From Geosiphon pyriformis (taxonomy: Eukaryota > Glomeromycota > Glomeromycetes > Archaeosporales > Geosiphonaceae), in NCBI GenBank assembly GCA_016748015.1, contig JAAOMT010000072.1:73012-137011 (forward strand): 64,000 nucleotides of DNA. Reading direction: 5' to 3'. Shown here in pieces: positions 13,125 through 23,816 of this stretch; the stretch's first letter is position 1; every line of letters starts with the position of its first letter. The translations under genes and the position numbers were made by a program. The notes beneath the pieces were generated by a model. It made no database searches and had not been told where the DNA came from. It was given only the letters and a program-made list of their open reading frames with translations.

Positions 13125-13130
13125 TTTAAA
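13118..13130 (-). promoter_or_regulatory. B2 -1 ribosomal frameshift site (TTTAAAC)
   Basis: On the minus strand gag reads CCT TTA AAC TGA TAG, so the slippery heptamer T TTA AAC is in the correct phase just before the gag stop. The pol frame is -1 relative to gag. The TGG codon seen in B1 has become TGA here. The heptamer itself is intact in this otherwise decayed copy. Confidence 0.7.
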
Positions 13131-14666
13131 GGCTAATAAACAGTGGCTTCAATTAAAAAATCTTCTCTAAAGAAATTAATATTGACATGATTGGGTCTTT
13201 GATTAGGGACATTGTTATTAATGTTTTTATTGTTTTGATTGTTATTGTTTCTGAGAGCTGAAAAAGACAAAAGAGAATTGTTGCAATCTCTAGAGAAATA
13301 TTCAGTTAATCCACAGCAATAATACACAGATGGGCTACAATTTTGTTGCTTTTAATAAAGGGGTTGCTGAAATTAATTAAAATAGGGTTTATATCTGGGT
13401 TTTTGGAGTTGTTGATTCTCTCTGACTGCTTGGGTTAAAAGTTCTAATAGCTGGACAAGATTGGCTGTAAGTCTATCTATCAATTGTTCATTGGGATCTG
13501 GAGTTTGGACAGCAAAAGAAGTAGCAGTTATTTGAAAAGCAGAAGTCATAACAGGAGCAAAAAACTAATAATGTGAATCCCGAATAGATCCTTTGGTTGT
13601 TTTCAATTTGTTGGGTTAGTTCAATGGCCATATTTATTGTGAAATTGTTTTTTAGAGCCAGAAGAGACCAAAAAGCTTATGAAAGATCAGTTTTCAATCT
13701 TTTTGTGAAAAAGTAAATTTTCTGCTCTTCTGTCCAGTTTTTTCTAGAGTCTACTTGTTTGATTAATTTTTTGATTGCTTTGATGTATTCAGTTACAACT
13801 TTATCAGAATTTTGAGTTTTTCTTTCTAATTCTATGTGTCATTTGAATATCAAGATAAAAGTTCTAAATTTCATTTCAAACTGAATAATAAAAGAGATGT
13901 TGTTTTCTCTAGTATTTGCTAGTATTCATCTAATAATTTTTTGCTGAGCATTGGCATTGGTTTTTTGTGAGAACCAAGTAGCAAAAGAATCTTGAAGATA
14001 GCCACCAACAATTTGGAACTTATATTCATTATCATATTGGTTGGCTGTAATAGTTCTTTTAAAGTCATTTAACCATTCAATTGGATCTTATATATTACCT
14101 CTAAATAATAATAATGGTGTATTGTTTCTTTGTCCTAAAGCAGTTTGTATGTCTTAGAGGGTGATCAAAATGTTTTGTTGCATAGAGTCATTAGTTATTG
14201 GTTTAAAAATAGCTGTTTGTGTGAAATGTTCTAATTCATTTGAAAGAAGATTAAAAACAGAAGTGGTTTAATAGCTTTCTTCTTCTGTTTCAAAGGATGT
14301 TTTAGCTAGCTGATAGACAGCAATCCAAATGTAAATTTGGTAATTTAGATATTCAGAATCAGAGGGCTGTTGTTTAAATGTTGTGAAATATAAAAGTTGA
14401 TTAATGCTGTTGTTTTTTTCTTCAAAGTTGTCTTTAAAATAAGCTTGGTCAAAGTAATAAGTTGTATAAGCTGTGTAAATTTTAGCTGAATGCTCAATCA
14501 GAAACCAGTTTCAAAAGTCTTGGAATTGTCTACTGAATTGTTTTTTAATGAAGAAGCAAATTAAGCAAAAGGGCAAAGAATTGAGTTCAATAAAGTCTAG
14601 ATCGTTTTTGTTGTGTGCTTCAAAGATTTCTTTTGATTGTTGTGACAAGTATAAATAATTACCCAT
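13118..14666 (-). pseudogene. B2 gag (capsid and zinc knuckle), decayed
   Basis: The start ATG (14664-14666, minus) opens a frame beginning MGNYLYLSQQSKE, matching the B1 gag start. The middle holds the retrotransposon-gag capsid region; a zinc-knuckle stretch (CCGLTEYFSRDC) lies at 13270-13320, where the His of CxxCxxxxHxxxxC has become Tyr. Stops of CAA-to-TAA and TGG-to-TAG type are spread along the frame. It terminates at TGA-TAG beside the frameshift heptamer. Confidence 0.75.
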
Positions 14667-14694
14667 ATAATAAGAAACAAAGTGGATTTTAACA

Positions 14695-14712
14695 ACCTCA
14701 CAGAGAGCACCA
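14695..14712 (-). promoter_or_regulatory. Primer-binding site of B2
   Basis: The minus strand reads TGGTGCTCTCTGTGAGGT, six bases inside the LTR. It differs at one base from B1. The complement can be split into a CCA end, a 7-nt acceptor strand and a 5-nt T-stem strand, so it is a plausible tRNA 3' end. Confidence 0.7.
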
Positions 14713-14718
14713 CTTTTA

Positions 14719-15404
14719 TATTATGGGTTGGAGTAACAAGTTAACAAATAGCAAGAAAGAACAAAATTGTAAGATAATGAAAAAAATTAAAGAGAATTTA
14801 ACTTTAAAGAGTGAATTGAATAAGTATGAATTCAATATGTGAAATCAGTTTCATAAAATATCTCAGTTGCTATACTTTTTAAAAGATAACCAGAAAATCT
14901 GAAAATAGAGGGATAGTTCATACTGTTAATAAATAATCACATACTGATATAATTCTATGTCTCATGTCAGCACTCTTAGAATTTAATATCAGATATCAGA
15001 TGTACTCTTTAGTCATGTTTTATTCAATAATCTTCAAATGTTACAATTATACATTTCAAGAAAAAAGTAGAGAATAACCAACAAATAAGTTTTTATCTCA
15101 AAATGTTCAGATACTTGAAGATAGGAAAAGAGAAATTAGTAATAAGAGAAAGATTGAGATAAAAGTTGTTATTTTATTTATTTAATTTCCTTGATTTCTG
15201 ATATGTTTTGTATTTTTGATATGTTTTTCTATAGCTAAAAAATTCATTGCTTATATAGCTATTAAAAATGGTCAATAATCAAATCAACAGTCAAGTTAAT
15301 AATTAGGTTAATAATTGCTATCTAAAAATAGGATGGCTAATTATGTGATATCAGTGGCTAATACATGTGATAATTAATAAAAAGTGTGAGTTTCAACTGT
15401 AACA
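14719..15404 (-). repeat. 5' LTR of B2 (686 bp)
   Basis: The plus strand starts TATTATGGGTTGG (TG mutated to TA) and ends TTTCAACTGTAACA. It has only four 12-bp U3 units (about 15268-15315) against eight in the 3' LTR. It is flanked on the right by ATAT and the continuation of C2. Confidence 0.88.
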
Positions 15405-15921
15405 ATATTAATGTATATTTCTTAATATTTGAAGCTTATTTAATCTATTTATAAGAAGTATTTTAATGATTACAAAAAGCAGAATTGAAATTAAACATTA
15501 GCAAATATTACTTTGGAAAAACAAGTTTGACTTTTCTTAGTTATATTGTTAATAAAGATAGAGTTTTACTCGATTTAGAAATAATTAATACTATAAAAAA
15601 TTTCAAAGTATTCTAAAATACTACAAAACTAAAAAAATTTGTTGATTTAGCTTTTAGTATTATCTTATTATAATTAGATAACAATAGCAATAAGTAAGTT
15701 ATTATTTATGCAAGTAAAACACTCAAGTTAACAAAACTTAAATATGGTTTTATGAAATTAAAAGCAATAGTTATTATCTTAACTCTTAAATATTTTTAGA
15801 AATACTTTTAAAGAAAACCAGAATTTGATATTATTATAGATAATATTGGTCTTAAATAGCTAAATAAAAAGAAATTTAAACAAAATATTAAACAATTTTA
15901 ATAGAACAATTTTCTAGCCAA
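15405..15921 (+). pseudogene. C2 relic, right part: RT end to RNase H
   Basis: It continues the C2 alignment broken at 7660 and matches C1 about 55765-56480: the palm/connection of RT (around 15470-15600, with a GKTSLTF-like stretch) and RNase H. It is heavily AT-shifted with many stops. It ends at 15921, where the LTR of another, oppositely oriented family-C copy (C3) begins. Confidence 0.75.
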
Positions 15922-16874
15922 TATTATTAAAAGTTTTTAGTCTTTTTTTGGATTTTGTTGTTGTTGCTTTACTATTAATTTCTAATTATTAAAAGTTATT
16001 AAATCTCTAATAACTGAATTTATTTTTAAATTATTTTCTATAATTTAAATTGCTAAACTTATAAGTAGAATAACTAATTTTGTACCAGTTATTTATATAT
16101 TTACTTTACAGTAAAAATCAACTTTTTTTTAAAAAACACTTATCTAAAAACTCACTAAAATATATAGTTACTTTGTTATAAAAATTAACTTTTTTATAGA
16201 AATTTTATCTGTAAGTTATTCTAATGTATATTATAAAAAATATATAAATATAAATATAAATATAAATATAAAATAAATGAAATTTCATTATAAAAATTGT
16301 TTTCTGTCCAAGTTTAAAGTTATTAACAAATTATTAAAATTGGTAGTTAATTAATTTTAAAACATTAATTGAATTTAAAAAAGTTTCAAGTATGATAATT
16401 TGTTTTTTAAAATATTTTGTTTTATTAATTTGTAGAAATAATAATACTTTTAAAGTAAGATAATTCTAAGTAAGATATATTTTTTTTAAAAAAAAAGTTT
16501 TTTTTTATACAACTTATTATAGTACTAGTTTTTGAACTTGAATTTTTTTTGCTATAATTTTAATAAATTAAAAATACATTTTGACAAATTATAAGTTGTT
16601 TTTACAAACTATGAATTATTTTAGTAAACTATTAAAATATTTGCAAATTTTACAAATTTTAATAAATTCTTGACTGTTATAAAGTTTGGTATATTGTATA
16701 ATTTAATTATTGTATTTATGTATTGTACAAATTAAGTTATTAATTAAATAGTAATTTTTGATAATTTAATTAATTAATAAGTAATAATTAAATGATAATA
16801 ATATATGTTTATTGATAATAGAAATTATAAAAATAATTTTATATTAATTAATAACTAAAATTCTACTAATAATA
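15922..16874 (-). repeat. 3' LTR of relic C3 (953 bp)
   Basis: It aligns in minus orientation with the 972-bp LTRs of C1. The plus strand runs from TATTATTAAAAGTTTTTAG to TTCTACTAATAATA, decayed versions of the TGTTACTGGAGG and TTCTACTGGTAACA ends. It is very A/T-shifted. It marks the insertion of C3 into C2, a family nested in itself. Confidence 0.8.
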
Positions 16875-17450
16875 TAATTTTTTTCTCAAAACTGAGCTTT
16901 ATTAAAGTTCAAATACTATTTGTAATATATAAATAATAATTCAGATTTATTGAAGTAATTTAGTCTAAAAATTATTAAAATTCTTATTTTGTAAGCTTGC
17001 TAATATATTGTATTATTATTAATTAAAATATTGGATTTTGTAAAATAGTTTTACAAGTATTAAATAAGTTATAAAATCTAAAAACTGCTTTGAATTTGTA
17101 GCAAGTATTTGTTGGCCTAACTGTTGTTTTAAATTTATTGTATATTTGTTTTTTTATTGCTTTAAAAGTAAAATTGGTTGTTTTAAGTTCTAGTTTTTAT
17201 TGGTAAAGTGTTTTTTCAATTTAAAAGTATTAATAAATAAGATTATATTACTACTTCTATTAAAATACAATTGAAGTTTTTGTTGTATTGTAGTATTCAA
17301 AAAAATATTCATAAAAATAAACAATAAGTTTTTTTTTAAAGCTTGCTTTAAAAGTTCTGGTAAATAAATTCTAGAATAACTTTTTGTGTTGTTTTATAAA
17401 AGTAATAATTTTAAAAATTATTTACTACTAATATTGTAGTTTTTTTTTGA
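16875..17450 (-). pseudogene. C3 ORF3 remnant
   Basis: The minus strand aligns with C1 ORF3 (58270-58848) through its whole length, including the stretch before the polypurine tract next to the LTR. It has no long open frame left. Its presence shows the post-integrase ORF belonged to the ancestral family-C element and is not peculiar to C1. Confidence 0.65.
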
Positions 17451-19069
17451 ATATAATTAATTTGATTTTTATTAATTGTTATAAATAAGTCAGAAAATGT
17501 TTTTAAAGCTAACATTAATTTTTAAGATATTTGTTAAATGTTTTAAAAAATAATTATTATAAAATTTTTAAGAAAAAATAAAAAAAGAATTTTTATTTTT
17601 AGTATAGAGATTTTTATATATTTTTGATTTAAGTATTTTTTTAGCAATTATTTTCTATTTTTGTTTAATGTTTTTATGTTATTTTGAAAAAAATACTAAT
17701 ATAAAATAAATTAAATATTTAAATTTAATTGTTGTTTTATTACAATTATTAATTCTAAGTTTCAAAAAATATTTTCAAAATTAATTACAAAAAAATATGT
17801 ACTAATTTATGAAATTAATAATTTGAAATTGGTTTTGAAGTAGTAGTGTTTTAATTAATTTTTATGTACAACTTTTGTTAAAACTTTGTTATTAAGTTTT
17901 AATTTATATAATTCATTGTTTAAAACTTTATAAATATAGAATAATCTATCTTATTTATGTTTAAATTTTTTATTCTATTGTTTTTTAGCTTTAATTCTAT
18001 GTAAGAAAACTTTGTTTTTAATTTGAAATTTATTAGTAGCAAATAGCAGTTTATTATTATGCCAGTTTTTTTGTTGGGCTTAAAAGTATTTAATATAAAT
18101 AACTGTAATTTGTTACTTTTCTTCCAAAATGTTAAAAAAAGTATATACTCTTTATTAAAATGTTTCTTAAAAGTTTTTTTCTGTAATTGGTTGCATTAAG
18201 TAAATTTTTATTGTAAAATTAATTGGTAATATTGCTGTTTTCTCATAAGTTAAGTCAAATAATATGTGTTTTATTATATTTGCTTTAGTATTCTATATAT
18301 TAGTAACACTAATAAAATAAAAATATCTTATTTCTGTTTAAAATTAATTAAAATTTTGGCTAATAATTTATATAATATCTAATTGAATTGTTTTGTAAAT
18401 CTATTTGTTTATAGATAATAAAATAAGAAAAAGGGTTTTTTGATATTAAATTGTTTACAAATTTTTTATATTAAATTGTTCACAAAATGTATTTCTTAAT
18501 TAGATAAAAGTCTAATTAGATATTTGTATCTACACATAATATTTTTGTAAATAAAATTTGCTATTAATTTTGTATTTGTTTGTTAAATAACTCTTTAGGC
18601 TATTTAGTAAGATTATTTATTACAATTACAATATAACAGTTTTTTTGAATTATAATAGATAGTAGTCTAACTAAATTAATATTAACTTTATTAAAAGATT
18701 ATTTAACCTTGATTAGATTTAAAGATTTAATAGGATAAGTTTTTACTTTTTTTTGATAACTATTACAAGATTTTACATATTCTTAATGTTTTTTTGCATA
18801 TAAAACCAAAAATAATGTTTAAGTATTCTTTAGATTGTACTATTTTTTTTTAAGTATGTTGATAAGAAAGCTATATACATGTTATATATAATTGGTTTTT
18901 TTTGGTTTGTTATATTAATCTGAAAGAGTTTGTTAAATTTTTGTAATTTAAGAAATATTATTTTGTTTAATGTTGTAATTAATGTTTTTTACTTAAACAC
19001 CAATTTTTTAACATGATAAAAGTTTTTAAATAATTTTTGATGTTATAGTTTTCGAAATCTATTGTATGT
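17451..19069 (-). pseudogene. C3 integrase and linker remnant
   Basis: It aligns on the minus strand with C1 from about 56640 to 58260: integrase N-terminal zinc region, catalytic core, C-terminal domain and spacer. All is A/T-shifted with frequent stops. It is cut at 19069 by A1. The alignment resumes at 36718 after removal of the A1 insertion and a duplicated ATGT. Confidence 0.75.
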
Positions 19070-19914
19070 TGTTATTCTTAGAATATAGGAAGTATATTAG
19101 CATATAAATTAGCCAATCAAAAGTAGCCATAGTAAATGTAAAATTCCAGGATTTCTTTCAGAGAAATTGCAGAATTCTAGAAATTTTAGGATTCTTATAT
19201 GAGGAATTCCAAATTTCCTCTTAAAGGAATTGCAAAATTCCAAGAATTCCAGAATTTCTGGTGTAAAAAATTGAGGAATTGAAGAATCTTAATTATGTAT
19301 ATATAGTAGTAGCATTAGAAGTAAAAAAGACAGACTTTTCAATTTAGATTTCATCTAAGCAATCTTCTAATTCACAAATATCAATAAATAATTATTTGCT
19401 ATTTTGATCCACTCTTTACTATTAACACTTTATGTTGATAGTCAATAATACTTAACTATACTAAAACAATAGCTCTTGATCATGACTATTGACAGAATAT
19501 TAATATTCATTGCTTTGGCTTATTTCTTTAATTTTTTTTATTTTTATTTTTTTATTTTGTTATTTGTTGTTAATTAATTGGATAAAAAGTAAAGCACTGA
19601 ATTATTGATGTCATGAATAGCCTGGTAAAAGACCCAAAAATAAGGATAATATCATATATATATTAATAGATAGCTTACCAAAAGGACATAACTGCCAGAA
19701 TAAAATTGGCCACCAAGCTAAAAAAAAATTGGACAGAATTGTAATTCTGGGAAGCTATTAAAAACACAACTGAATCTCTGTTTATTATACAAAAAACTCA
19801 ACTACAAAATCTTCAAATCACAAAAACCTTCAAATATTACCAGCATCATTAAGAATTAGCACCAAGTTATGGGTTTGCTATTTAAATTGAGATCTCAAAT
19901 ACTCACTTGTAATA
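19070..19914 (+). repeat. 5' LTR of A1 (845 bp)
   Basis: It begins TGTTATTCTTAG and ends CACTTGTAATA. A TATATATAG sequence at 19299-19306 is a likely TATA box. Just upstream, 19140-19280, is a block of near-palindromic repeats of the GGAATTCCAGAATTCC type. The partner 3' LTR is 16 bp longer, mostly through indels in that block. Confidence 0.88.
19299..19306 (+). promoter_or_regulatory. Putative TATA box in the A1 LTR
   Basis: TATATATAG lies immediately downstream of the GAATTC-type repeat block and is preserved in the 3' LTR (near 36099). This fits a core promoter at the U3/R boundary; transcription has not been shown. Confidence 0.45.
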
Positions 19915-19916
19915 TT

Positions 19917-19934
19917 TGGTGCTTCCTGTAAAGT
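19917..19934 (+). promoter_or_regulatory. Primer-binding site of A1
   Basis: TGGTGCTTCCTGTAAAGT lies two bases after the LTR. It differs from the A2 site at a few positions. The TGG start fits tRNA CCA pairing. Confidence 0.6.
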
Positions 19935-19944
19935 ATAATTTTAC

Positions 19945-21526
19945 AGAAAACCAGCACCAATAACAACTATCCAAAAGTGGCAAAATTAGAAAGAATAAGA
20001 ACAAACCATTTAGGATTTGCCAAATTTTTATTTCAATATTACTGTTAACACTTAGGATTAACCAGCAATTACTTATCAACAGAATCAGCCTTTAATTTCT
20101 ACATTAACAAAAGAATCTCATATTTGCTAAGAGTACCAGTAAAAATCAACTTAGCAAAAGGAAATTTTTACAACAAATTAATTCAAAATACTAGCTTACC
20201 AGTAAATTATAACTTCACCACAATTCTTACGAAAATTAATAGAAAAATTGAAAATTACATTCAATAAAGATACCCAATTACTTATGCAAACAAAGGCAAA
20301 GGAAAACTGCAAATACCAGCAGTAACATCTCAAAAAATACAACCACTCACTTGAAAGAAAACAAGACTTGAGTTACCAACCAATTCATTATATCACTATA
20401 TACCCAAAAGCACTATTAATATCTTATCAGCAAGCATGTCTATATTAAACATAAAAACACCATTGGTCCATATTCTATTTCAAAGTAAACAATTGAAAAC
20501 TGACCTATTAAGAACATATAATAAGTATTTTGAAGGATTTAAATTCCAATTGTCAATGCCATCAGGATTTTGATCACCACTACTTCAACCAGATTTTGGA
20601 ACCACAAGTCTTTGGAAAGTGATGAAATCAAAAGAAGAAGAAGATAAGGATCAAGAATTTAACTACCAAAACAGGAGTGTAAAAAACCCAGAAGTTAAAA
20701 CTCCAAATGTTCAAACTCAGCAAAACCTGATTTTGGAAAATCTGGAAATTGGAACTCCAAATATCCAAACTTCACAAAATCAGAATAATCCAAACCCCAA
20801 CATTAATAATCAACAAAACTTACCTCTGATAATTATTATTAATCAGTCATTAATTGAACCAATTGCTAAACCAATTTAATAGCCACAAGTACCACCTTAG
20901 CAACAATTACAACAACCACTTCAACAACCACAACAACTACCACCACCACCACCACCACTACCATCACTACCACCACCACTACTACTACCACCACCACCAC
21001 TCATAGCTCCAATGGTATATGCTCCAATTGCAAAAATTGAAAAGTTCACTAATGAAGAAGATAATGCCCAGATGTGGCTAAACAATGTCAAAAAAGCCAT
21101 TGCAATCAATAGATAGAATGACACCAGAGCCATGCAAGCCATTCCATACTTTTTGCAGAGTACTGCCAACTTATGATATTAAAGCTTGGTCAACAAACTC
21201 CAAGACTTCAATACATTTAAGCTTAAGTTTCTATAATACTTTAGTAACAATAATAGCATTAATTAACTGGCTAATATCTTTACCACCATTAAACAGAGAG
21301 ACACAGAAGCAGTTACTACATACCTAGGACACTTCCATAGGAATCTGTGCCAAATTTAGACAATACAAGCTGATTATTTTACCATGTCATAAATCTTAAA
21401 CCAGTTCATTAAAGGCTTGCACAGTAGTATCCTCCAATACATATGTCTATTGCATCTAGCAGATCTGTAAGCTGCAGTTACAAACACTAAGGATTTTGAA
21501 GCAGCAAAACTCAAAGCCAATCATAC
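19945..21526 (+). pseudogene. A1 gag, N-terminal and capsid part
   Basis: One frame can be followed from just after the primer-binding site. It includes a charged/helical N-terminal part (about 19980-20560), a Gln/Pro/Asn-rich linker (20622-20930), a poly-Pro run from CCA repeats (20937-21000), then a retrotransposon-gag capsid start with MWLNNVKKA (about 21072). Stops at several points replace Gln or Trp codons. The frame is cut at 21526 by B1 and continues exactly at 29238. No ATG is clearly the start; a GTG GCA AAA position near 19975 matches the start of the C1 frame. Confidence 0.7.
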
Positions 21527-21614
21527 TGTTATGGTTGAAACCCATAATTTTTATTAGTTATCATATGTATTAGTTACTGATATCATATAATTAGCCACTC
21601 TATTTTTAGATAGT

Positions 21615-21662
21615 GATCATTGACCTGATTAATGACCTAACCGTTGACCTGGTCATTGACCA
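21615..21662 (+). repeat. U3 12-bp tandem array, 4 units (5' LTR of B1)
   Basis: Units are GATCATTGACCT, GATTAATGACCT, AACCGTTGACCT and GGTCATTGACCA. They lie directly upstream of the TATA box, which suggests a promoter-proximal enhancer array. Homologous arrays have nine units in the 3' LTR and 4 and 8 in B2. Confidence 0.85.
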
Positions 21663-21673
21663 CTTTCAATAGC

Positions 21674-21680
21674 TATATAA
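21674..21680 (+). promoter_or_regulatory. Putative TATA box in the B1 LTR
   Basis: TATATAA in the context AGCTATATAAGC sits 12 bases after the 12-bp array. The same sequence follows the array in the 3' LTR (near 28725) and, in minus orientation, in B2. Confidence 0.5.
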
Positions 21681-22188
21681 GCAATGAGTCTCTTAGCTGT
21701 AGAAAATCATCTCTCAGACAAGAATCAAATAAATAAAAATAACAACTTTCATCTCAATCACTCTCTTATTGCTAATTTCCCTTTCCCTACCTTCAAGTAT
21801 CCAAACATTTTAGGATAAAAAATTACTTGTTGGCCTTTTCCTGTTTGAATAATTGTAGTATTTGAAGATTATTTGTATAAACATGACTAAAGAGCACAAG
21901 TTGATACCTGATATTGAATTCTAAGAGTGCTGACATAAAGGCATAGAATTAATACCAGTGGTGATTAATTGTTGACAGTACAGACTATCTCTCTACTTTC
22001 AGATTCCCTTGTTACCTTTTGAAAAGAATAGCAACTGAGATATTTTATGAGACTGATCTCGCACATTGAATCCATACTTATTCAATTCGCTCATTAAAGT
22101 TGAATTCCCTTTGATTATTTCCATCATCCTACAATCCTGTTCTCTCTTGCTATCTGTTAGCTTGTTACTTCAACCCATAACATAAAAG

Positions 22189-22206
22189 TGGTGCTCCCTG
22201 TGAGGT
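22189..22206 (+). promoter_or_regulatory. Primer-binding site of B1
   Basis: TGGTGCTCCCTGTGAGGT lies six bases after the LTR. The complement reads as a 5-nt T-stem strand (CTCAC), a 7-nt acceptor strand (AGGGAGC), a discriminator A and CCA. From memory this resembles elongator tRNA-Met 3' ends; that identity is an inference. Confidence 0.65.
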
Positions 22207-22234
22207 TGTCAAAATTCACTTATTTCCTCATTGT

Positions 22235-23791
22235 ATGGGTGATTACTCATATTTGTCACAGCAATCAGAAGAACACTTTACAGCACACAACAGAAACAAT
22301 CTAGATTTCATTGAACTTAATCCTTTGCCCTTTTGCTTGATCTGCTTTCCCCTTGAAGAACAATCTAGTAGACAATTCCAAGACTTTTGGAACTGGTTTT
22401 TGAACGAGCATTCAGCTGAAACCTACACAGCTTATACAACCTATTACTTTAACCAAGCTTATTTTAAAAACGACTTTGAAGAAAGAAACAACAGTATCAA
22501 TCAGCTTTTATATTCTGCAACCTTTGAACAACAGCCCTCTGATTTCGAATATCTGAATCATCAAATCCACATTTGGATTGCTGCCCATCAAGCAACTGAA
22601 ACTCTCTTTGAAACAGAAGAAGAAAGCTACCAAACTGCCCCTGTTTTTGACCTTTTATCAAGCGAATCAGACTCGTCTACACAAACAGTTACCCCTGAAC
22701 TAATGGCTAATAACCCCATGCAAGCAAACATTCTGGCCACCCTCCAAGGTATACAAACTGCTCTAAGAAGAAGAAACAATACTCCACTACTACTATTTAG
22801 AGGTGATGCACAAGATCCAATTGAATGGTTGGATGATTTTGAGAGAGCTGCCACAGCCAACTAATATGATGAAGAATACAAGTTCCAAATCATTGGTGGC
22901 TACCTTCAAGGCTTTCCTGCTACTTGGTTCTCACAAGAAACAGATGTCAATGCTCAACACAAAATAATCAGATGGACACCAATCAATGCTGGAGAAGAAA
23001 ATACCTCTTTCATTACCCGATTTGAGACCAAGTTCAGAACCCCAATATTAATATCCAAATGGCACATGGAATTGGAAAGAAAAACCCAAGGCCCTAGAGA
23101 AGTAGTGACTGAATATGTCAAAGCTATTAGAAAGCTAATCAAACATATAGACTCTTGGAGAAACTGGACAGAAGAACAAAAAATTCATTCCTTTACAAAA
23201 GGATTGAGAACTGATTTATCTTATGCTCTTTGGCCTCTTTTGGCCCTAAAAGACAACCCTACAATGGACATGGCCATTGAACTTGCCCAATGAATTGAAG
23301 ACAACCAAAGAATACATTTGGGATCTACATTTCTAGTTTTTGCTCCTGCTCCTGTTATGGCTCTTGCTCCTCAAATAGCTGCTGTTTCTTTTGCTGCCCA
23401 AACTCAAGATCCAAATGAACAATTAATTGATAGACTCACAGTCAATCTTGCCTGGTTATTAGAACCTTTGGCACAAGCAGTCAGTAATAACCAGCAACCA
23501 CCAAGATCTAAATATGAACCTTGTTTTAACTAGCCTCAGCAATCTCCCTATTAAAGACAGCAAAATTGTGGCCCACCTGTGTGCTATCATTGTGGATTAA
23601 CTGGACATTATTCAAGAGATTGTAATAATTCTCCACTGCCTCCTCTAGCTCTCAGAAACAATGACAACCAAAACAACAGACCCAACAACAACAACAATGT
23701 CCCCAATCAAAGACCCAATCATGCCAACATCAATTTCTTTGGAGAGGATCCCCTAGTTGAAGCCATTGTTTATCAGCCTTTAAACTGGTAG
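22235..23791 (+). pseudogene. B1 gag (capsid and zinc knuckle)
   Basis: ATG at 22235 opens a frame of about 518 codons, interrupted only by TAA (22862), TGA (23291) and TAG/TAA (near 23531 and 23552), each one transition from Gln, Arg/Trp or Gln codons. The capsid region is about 22800-23290. A zinc knuckle CxxCxxxxHxxxxC (CYHCGLTGHYSRDC) lies at 23582-23623, followed by an Asn-rich tail. The frame ends in TAG at 23789, two codons after the slippery heptamer. The product would form the virus-like particle and package the RNA. The ATG follows the PBS by about 30 bases and is conserved in B2. Confidence 0.85.
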
Positions 23792-23816
23792 GCACACCTC
23801 CAAAGGGTGAGAGTGC
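23779..23816 (+). promoter_or_regulatory. B1 gag-pol -1 frameshift signal (TTTAAAC plus stem)
   Basis: Gag reads CCT TTA AAC TGG TAG. The heptamer T TTA AAC (23779-23785) is in the canonical X XXY YYZ phase, and slipping back one base enters the pol frame exactly (CTG GTA GGC). A small stem can form downstream (CACC 23795-23798 with GGTG 23806-23809, and GCA with TGC outside it), starting about 6-9 bases after the heptamer. Heptamer and phase are conserved in B2. Frameshifting itself is inferred. Confidence 0.72.

Larger units (their letters stand above)
7661..15404 (-). mobile_element. Complete family-B Gypsy-like element B2 (7.7 kb, minus)
   Basis: Two LTRs (7661-8394 and 14719-15404) flank gag, pol and a post-integrase ORF, all on the minus strand. 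The element splits C2: sequence on both sides joins into one C alignment. The 4-bp flanks are ATAC on the left and ATAT on the right, which fits a target duplication with one transition. Order on the minus strand is PBS, gag, -1 frameshift site, protease, RT, RNase H, integrase, ORF3. There is no dUTPase. Many stops make it non-autonomous. Confidence 0.9.
21527..22182 (+). repeat. 5' LTR of B1 (656 bp)
   Basis: It begins TGTTATGGTTGAAACC and ends CAACCCATAACA, an imperfect terminal inverted repeat of about 11 bases. U3 contains four 12-bp units followed by a TATA box. It is 60 bp shorter than its partner, exactly five 12-bp units. Confidence 0.92.

Noticed and set aside
20921-21169. Gly/Ser-rich minus-strand protein
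   Set aside because: It is the antisense of the CCA-repeat poly-Pro linker of A1 gag.
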